From the NCBI GenBank assembly GCA_031289585.1, contig JAITPF010000035.1:1-39129 (forward strand): 39,129 bases of DNA, read 5' to 3'. Source of the DNA: Endomicrobium sp. GTDB lineage: Bacteria > Elusimicrobiota > Endomicrobiia > Endomicrobiales > Endomicrobiaceae. Under the pieces are notes generated by a model that was not told where the DNA came from, did not search any database, and saw only the letters and a list, made by a program, of their open reading frames with translations. Below, piece by piece: positions 34,871 to 39,129 of this stretch. How positions within the stretch are numbered: position 1 is the stretch's first letter; each line of letters starts with the position of its first letter. Made by a program: the position numbers and the translations under genes.

Positions 34871-36166
34871 ATGAAAACTAAAAACAAGCAACTCGCACAA
34901 ATTCCTAAACTTCCCGGCGTTTATATAATGCGCGATGGAATAGGTAATATTGTATATATTGGCAAAGCAAAAAGTCTTAAAGACAGAATATTATCATATT
35001 TTAATGCTGATATAAATTCAAAAGCTGCTACCATTATAACGGTGATGCATAAAATTGATTATATTTTATGCACTTCTGAGAGAGAAGCGTTAATAATTGA
35101 AAGACAGCTTATAAATAAAGTAAAACCGTATTTCAATTCAATGTGGAAAGACGATAAATCTTATCCATATATCAAATTTTCAATAAAGGAAGATTTTCCT
35201 CGTTTGACGTTTACAAGGAAAAAGATTAAAGATGAATCTTTATATTTTGGACCATACCCACAGATTTTTTATATAAAAAAACTTGTTCGTTGGCTTGTAA
35301 AGCTCTTTAAAATTCGTCCATGTAAACTGAATATTGTAGAAAGTTCTCTGCCAGAAGAAAAAAAAGTCAAGTCGTGTCTTTACTATCATACGGAAATGTG
35401 TTTTGCTCCGTGTCTTGGTAAAATTATTTCGAAAGATTACAAAGAAAAAATCAAAAATGTTGAGTTGTTTTTAAACGGTAAGTTTAAAAAACTTGAAGAT
35501 GAATGGAAAACGCAAATGTTTAACTTGAGTCAAAATTTACGTTATGAAGAAGCAATAGAAATAAGAGATAGACTTTATGCATTGCAAAATATATCTGAAA
35601 GAGTTATGATAAGCGAAATTACACAGGACGAAATAAATCAGTCTGTTCAAAGAGCAGACAGCATAAACGAATTGAAAAATATTTTAGGATTAAAATCTCA
35701 ACCGGCAATAATAGAAGGATTTGATAATTCGAATATACAGGGAACAAATGCTGTAGCTTCCATGGTAAGATTTCAAAATGGGATTGCTGATAACAAAAAT
35801 TACAGAAGATTTAAAATTAAAACTGTGTTTGGAGCAGACGATTTTGCAAGTATGAGAGAAGTCGTTTTTAGAAGATATTCGTCATTAATAAGAAAAAATG
35901 AAAAAATGCCGGATTTAATTTTAATTGATGGTGGAAAAGGACAACTTGGAGCTGCTGTAAGCGCATTGGAAGAACTTCAGTTGCAAATCCCTATAATTTC
36001 ACTTGCAAAGAAAAATGAAGAAATTTTTTTGCCAACCAAAGATAATCCATTAGTTTTAAGCAGACATTCTGCAGCCTTAAGACTCTTACAATCAGTAAGA
36101 GATGAAGCGCATAGATTTGCTATAAATTATCATAGAAAGCTTAGATCAAAAGAGTTCGGAGTGTAA
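34871..36166 (+). CDS. uvrC: Short-form UvrC nuclease
   Basis: Dual-incision nuclease of excision repair, 431 residues where about 600 is usual. Present: GIY-YIG domain (GVY at 16-18, VYIGKAKSLKDR 28-39 and the EREALIIE helix with the catalytic glutamate), a Cys cluster (C151, C169, C177, C181), the UVR motif (about 215-245) and the RNase-H-like nuclease with D285 (EGFDNSNIQG), D353 (LIDGGKGQL) and RDEAHRF (D411, H414). Absent: roughly 100 residues between UVR and nuclease, and the whole C-terminal helix-hairpin-helix region, since the frame ends KLRSKEFGV where that region would begin. Both catalytic sites survive, so it may be functional. Confidence 0.93.
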   Translation: MKTKNKQLAQIPKLPGVYIMRDGIGNIVYIGKAKSLKDRILSYFNADINSKAATIITVMHKIDYILCTSEREALIIERQLINKVKPYFNSMWKDDKSYPYIKFSIKEDFPRLTFTRKKIKDESLYFGPYPQIFYIKKLVRWLVKLFKIRPCKLNIVESSLPEEKKVKSCLYYHTEMCFAPCLGKIISKDYKEKIKNVELFLNGKFKKLEDEWKTQMFNLSQNLRYEEAIEIRDRLYALQNISERVMISEITQDEINQSVQRADSINELKNILGLKSQPAIIEGFDNSNIQGTNAVASMVRFQNGIADNKNYRRFKIKTVFGADDFASMREVVFRRYSSLIRKNEKMPDLILIDGGKGQLGAAVSALEELQLQIPIISLAKKNEEIFLPTKDNPLVLSRHSAALRLLQSVRDEAHRFAINYHRKLRSKEFGV

Positions 36167-36238
36167 TGTTTTGCGATTAATAAGAGAATTTCATGACAAT
36201 AGACTGTATCGTATCGATGACACAACAAAAGAGAGATT

Positions 36239-36562
36239 ATGAAAAAAATACCAAAAGGTATCATTGAAAAAATGAAAAAATATCCTAACTTCTATGTAAA
36301 AGTTTGGAAGACTTGTTTTGAAATCCCTGACGGAAAAACATTGACATATTTGCAGATTGCAAAGAAGGTAGGATCTCCTAAAGCCGCAAGAGCAGTTGGT
36401 ATGGCATTAAGTAAGAATCCGTTTGCTCCAATAATTCCTTGCCATAGGGTTATAAGAGTTGATGGTAAAATGGGTGGATATTCTGCGGTAGGTGGAATAA
36501 AGAAAAAATTACAAATGCTAGAGTATGAAAAGAAAACCGGAAAAGATGCTTCGATGGATTAA
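36239..36562 (+). CDS. ogt: O6-alkylguanine-DNA alkyltransferase, single domain
   Basis: Suicide repair protein that moves alkyl groups from guanine O6 to its own cysteine. Only the C-terminal catalytic domain is present (107 residues): the acceptor C68 in PCHRV, the DNA-inserting helix KAARAVGMALSKNP with R51, Y37 in TLTYLQIAKK, and GKMGGYSAVGGIKKKLQMLE at the end. Because the cysteine is kept, it is a transferase rather than an ATL-type binding protein. GAGAGATT stands before the ATG. The 3' end overlaps the next gene by 17 bases. Confidence 0.92.
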   Translation: MKKIPKGIIEKMKKYPNFYVKVWKTCFEIPDGKTLTYLQIAKKVGSPKAARAVGMALSKNPFAPIIPCHRVIRVDGKMGGYSAVGGIKKKLQMLEYEKKTGKDASMD

Positions 36563-37202
36563 TGACATTCCAAGAAATGCCGCAATGAATATGGCTCTCG
36601 ATGAGGTGCTTTTTAATGAGTATAAAAGTGAACCTATATTAAGAATTTATTATTGGGATAATTTATATACAACAATAGGATATTTTCAAAAAGCCAAAGA
36701 TATTATTGTTCCAGGATTTGTACGAAGACTTACTGGTGGGCTTATGGTAAATCATAGCGGTGATATATCTTATAGTTTTATTGTATCATCAGATCTTTGG
36801 AATGTGTATGATCAGAATGGGACTTACAGAAGTATTCACTTGGCAATACAAAAGGCTTTGCAGCAAATTGGTATCAATTCTATAATTTTGAATAAGAAAA
36901 CAGGGAGTATGAGTAATATTTGTATTCAGACTTTTTGCGAAAATGATTTAATTTCAAACAAAAAAAAAATTGTAGGTTCTTGTTTGCGAAGGCGAGGGAA
37001 TAAATTAATGGTGCAGGGTTCAATTCATATAAATTTATATGGCAAAGCTAAAAAAGTTTTTTCTAAAAATTTTGCAAAAAACATAGCGGAGTTTATAAAA
37101 ACCGAAGTAAAAGCTTTGAGTTTTAGTAATAACGATGTTGAATATGCAGAAAAAATTGCAAGTGAGAAATATTTAATTTCTGAATGGAATGATAAATTTT
37201 AG
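36546..37202 (+). CDS. Lipoate-protein ligase / octanoyltransferase family protein
   Basis: Member of the BPL/LplA/LipM fold that puts lipoate or octanoate on 2-oxoacid dehydrogenase or GcvH lysines. 218 residues from the ATG at 36546, chosen because MLRWINDIPRNAAMNMALDE matches the family N-terminus; an in-frame ATG at 36525 would extend further into ogt. Seen: RRLTGGLMVNHSGDISYSF (substrate loop) and the NKKKIVGSCLRRRGNKLMVQGSI block with the conserved lysine. The AMP-forming accessory domain of LplA is missing, and the cysteine expected in LipM is ambiguous, so ligase or transferase cannot be decided. Confidence 0.8.
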   Translation: MLRWINDIPRNAAMNMALDEVLFNEYKSEPILRIYYWDNLYTTIGYFQKAKDIIVPGFVRRLTGGLMVNHSGDISYSFIVSSDLWNVYDQNGTYRSIHLAIQKALQQIGINSIILNKKTGSMSNICIQTFCENDLISNKKKIVGSCLRRRGNKLMVQGSIHINLYGKAKKVFSKNFAKNIAEFIKTEVKALSFSNNDVEYAEKIASEKYLISEWNDKF

Positions 37203-37236
37203 AGTTTTAGGAGCAAAAATAGTCAAACTGCAAGGC

Positions 37237-37429
37237 ACGAAAGTGTAGAAATAGCGAGATTCTTGACACATCTTGAGCAACGGCTGCATCGGGCTATTTT
37301 TTATCCCAACTCTTTGAGCTGTAACAGTTTTTGGTAAATTTTAGCTGTTTTGTTCTGCCAATATGTTTCGCAATGTTGCTTATCGCAAAACAGTCAAAAT
37401 TTCCTCAAAAATCCTAGTAGCACTTTCGT
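37237..37429. repeat. 193-base segment bounded by a 9-base inverted repeat
   Basis: ACGAAAGTG at 37237-37245 and CACTTTCGT at 37421-37429 bracket a unit free of open frames. AGTCAAA occurs beside both ends (37221 and 37392). It contains none of the GTCATTGCGAG or ATTCCCG units found elsewhere. Its nature is unknown; it may be a small mobile element or a structured spacer. Confidence 0.35.
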
Positions 37430-37468
37430 CCTATTAGTATGAACAGACTCTAAATTTTTATAATAACG

Positions 37469-38479
37469 CTACTTTATTTTAATTATTGTTCCGACGATTT
37501 TATCATCTGCATTTATTGAAATTGCTGTGATTGTATAATTATTAAGAGAATCATTAATTTCTTTTCCTGGATTTTCATTCGCTTCTGCTACTATTTTGAC
37601 CAAATTTGGGTTTTTTGAAATCTCAAGTATGTGGACATTTTTTTCAAAATCTTTTTTCAGAATCTTTCCAGTATTATCATATGCATACACGATTTCATTT
37701 AATGAATTTAAAATTATAAACGCCAAACTATTTTTAATTGCAGTTTCTTGTGAATATTCGATAATTTTACTTAAGCTTTCTCTATTTTCTTTCAGTGTTT
37801 CTATTTTCTTTATAAGCTTTTCTTTTTCTGTCACAAAAATATCAGTAATTTCATTATATCCACCTTTTTTTATATCTTCCGCAGGTGTTTGTTCTAAAGT
37901 TTTTTTGATTCTGTTGAATGGTAATAGTATAAGTAATTTTGAAAGAAAGTAAAAAATTACTATTATAAATAGTGCGACAGATGAAGTAATAGCGTAATAT
38001 TTTATTTTCCAATATTTTGCAGTTTCTTTTGCTTTTTGAATAGAGAACGTACAAAACAGTGTGCAATCATCCATGAGTGGTTCTGAAAATAGTAAAAGAT
38101 TTTTATCAGGTGTTTGTTGTAAAAGTTCAGTTCTTTGCTCTAGGGCTTTATTGTAAATCTTACTGTTTTTTTCTGTATTCCATTCACTTGTGTTATTATG
38201 TATAATAACTCTGCTATTTTTATTTAAAACAAAGCATGCTGTAATATTTTCTATTTTTGAAACTGATTCAGCGTTTATAAGAAGAGATATATCGTCTGAA
38301 CTTTCAAGAGCTTTGTTAAAAGATGGAACAATTACTTTTACGGCTGATTTGGCTTTCTCTACTATCAGGGTTTCTAGATCTTTTGCTTTATCTTTTGAAA
38401 GAAATTCTGTGAGTGGATAAAGAATTCCACATATAATTATTAATGAAAAAAACAACAAAAATACAATATTTTTTTTCAT
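37469..38479 (-). CDS. Membrane sensor-like protein without a kinase domain
   Basis: 336 residues: membrane helix 1 (4-24), an extracytoplasmic domain (about 30-155), membrane helix 2 (161-183), a charged linker (184-215), a coiled coil (216-245, EKEKLIKKIETLKENRESLSKII) and a PAS-like C-terminal domain (252-336, LAFIILNSLNEIVYAYDNTGKIL). The arrangement is that of a histidine kinase or cyclase receptor, but the frame ends cleanly after the PAS-like domain with no H-box, ATPase or GGDEF. It could act by partnering with a separate output protein, such as the soluble kinase at 19424, though nothing shows that directly. Confidence 0.65.
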   Translation of the reverse strand: MKKNIVFLLFFSLIIICGILYPLTEFLSKDKAKDLETLIVEKAKSAVKVIVPSFNKALESSDDISLLINAESVSKIENITACFVLNKNSRVIIHNNTSEWNTEKNSKIYNKALEQRTELLQQTPDKNLLLFSEPLMDDCTLFCTFSIQKAKETAKYWKIKYYAITSSVALFIIVIFYFLSKLLILLPFNRIKKTLEQTPAEDIKKGGYNEITDIFVTEKEKLIKKIETLKENRESLSKIIEYSQETAIKNSLAFIILNSLNEIVYAYDNTGKILKKDFEKNVHILEISKNPNLVKIVAEANENPGKEINDSLNNYTITAISINADDKIVGTIIKIK

Positions 38480-38485
38480 AAGGTA

Positions 38486-38494
38486 ATTATAACA
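38486..38494 (-). promoter_or_regulatory. Extended -10 promoter for the sensor gene, probably leaderless
   Basis: On the minus strand TGTTATAAT (TGn plus TATAAT) ends six bases before the ATG at 38479. As at 1351, this puts the transcription start on or beside the start codon, and no proper ribosome site exists. Confidence 0.5.
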
Positions 38495-38539
38495 TAAATT
38501 ATGAAAAATTGTTATTGTTAATTAACTAAGAAATAGTGT

Positions 38540-38860
38540 ATGGGAAATACAAAATTGGGTATACCGATAATTAAAGCTGAAACATTTTGGGAAAGATTTT
38601 CAGGGTTTATGTTTAAGAAAAGTGCAAATTATGCTCTTTTATTTAATAATTGTAAATCCATACATACTTGTTTTATGCGTTTTGACGTAGATGTTGTTTA
38701 TCTAGATAAATCAAATAGAGTTTTAAAAGTCATAAAATCTTTACAACCTTTCAAAGTAGCATTTCTTGTAAAAAATTCAGCTTCAATTCTTGAAATTCCT
38801 TCAAATATGACTAATGCTGAAGAGTTGGCAATAGGTAAAAAAATTGATTGTTTATTTTGA
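38540..38860 (+). CDS. DUF192 family protein
   Basis: 106 residues matching the DUF192 small beta-barrel family: an N-terminal RFSGFMFKK (the usual RxxGLMfR), HTCFMRFDVDVVYLDKSNRVLKV (usual FWMKNT...LDILFLDxxGxV), a proline-containing strand and SILEIPSNMTNAEELAIGKKI. Family function is unknown; many members are secreted, but this one has no signal peptide. It is divergent from the sensor gene with 60 bases between them. Confidence 0.8.
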   Translation: MGNTKLGIPIIKAETFWERFSGFMFKKSANYALLFNNCKSIHTCFMRFDVDVVYLDKSNRVLKVIKSLQPFKVAFLVKNSASILEIPSNMTNAEELAIGKKIDCLF

Positions 38861-39129
38861 CTGAACATTATCAAGTCATTTAAAATGACATTATAAAATT
38901 TACCAAGTCGTTACTTCCCAAATGTATTGCATTTATTAGTATCTGCTTTATCTTCACTAAATTTAGTTGTCTTACCATTAATAGTTTTTATGTTTAATAT
39001 GCATCTCTCCAAGGTCTGATATATTATAATTCTTGATTAACTTATATATTTGCCATCGTTTTAAATGTTATGCAAGAAATCTATTACTGTTAATACTTTT
39101 TCATATATTCGTTCTAAAATAGAAAAAGA
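38861..39129. other. Right-edge spacer, no gene seen
   Basis: About 270 AT-rich bases with stops in all frames. A minus-strand fragment near 38930-39000 gives KTTKFSEDKADTNKCNTFGK before a stop and may be the tail of a dead gene. No repeats of the families seen elsewhere. Confidence 0.3.

Noticed and set aside
1-39129. CRISPR arrays, tRNA or rRNA genes
   Set aside because: No regularly spaced repeat-spacer pattern; no stretch with a tRNA T-arm and acceptor pattern or rRNA signature was found by eye.

Overview
The window is AT-rich and reads as the chromosome of a small-genome, Gram-negative-type bacterium. KdtA and a heptosyltransferase point to lipopolysaccharide, and SecDF-YajC, MurJ and a lytic transglycosylase point to a double-membrane envelope. 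Gene content, short overlapping genes (TAATG and ATGA junctions), and intergenic spaces packed with palindromic repeats and decayed genes fit the Elusimicrobiota, most likely an Endomicrobium-like lineage of termite-gut flagellate symbionts. That placement is an inference from style and content; no marker gene here proves it.

Layout. 1-935: wrecked IS110-family transposase on the minus strand, running off the left edge. 1367-10820: plus-strand genes HD-tgt-yajC, a 680-base repeat block, then HD-secD-secF-(MetH-activation-like)-kdtA-(DUF374/heptosyltransferase fusion), with almost every junction overlapping. 10821-15203: accessory region with two small secreted-protein genes whose ribosome sites are out of register, an intact DUF4143 AAA ATPase, inverted repeats and gene debris. 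15204-22428: dprA-topA-xer, then a multi-domain hybrid histidine kinase translationally coupled to a UBA-like protein. 23147-25180: uvrB on the minus strand. 25481-37202: miaB-slt-mutS, mutL, miaA, murJ, a short uvrC, ogt and a lipoate ligase/octanoyltransferase, with repeats between some of them. 37469-39129: a kinase-less membrane sensor divergent from a DUF192 gene.

How it works together. The left half is envelope biogenesis (protein export, Kdo and heptose transfer to lipid A) mixed with queuosine tRNA modification. The right half is genome maintenance: mismatch repair (MutS, MutL with endonuclease motif), excision repair (UvrB, short UvrC), alkyl repair, topoisomerase I, Xer recombinase and the DNA-uptake protein DprA, linked to tRNA modification (MiaA, MiaB).

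The most unusual item is the 699-residue hybrid histidine kinase at 19424-21523. Its N-terminal ~205 residues resemble a cyclodipeptide synthase (class I aminoacyl-tRNA-synthetase-like fold) that seems to have lost catalytic residues, and the gene overlaps one for a UBA-like protein. Other points: a dprA promoter whose spacer is a perfect 20-base palindrome, start codons lying 6-8 bases after -10 elements (leaderless transcription), and several families of inverted-repeat elements in nearly all longer intergenic spaces.
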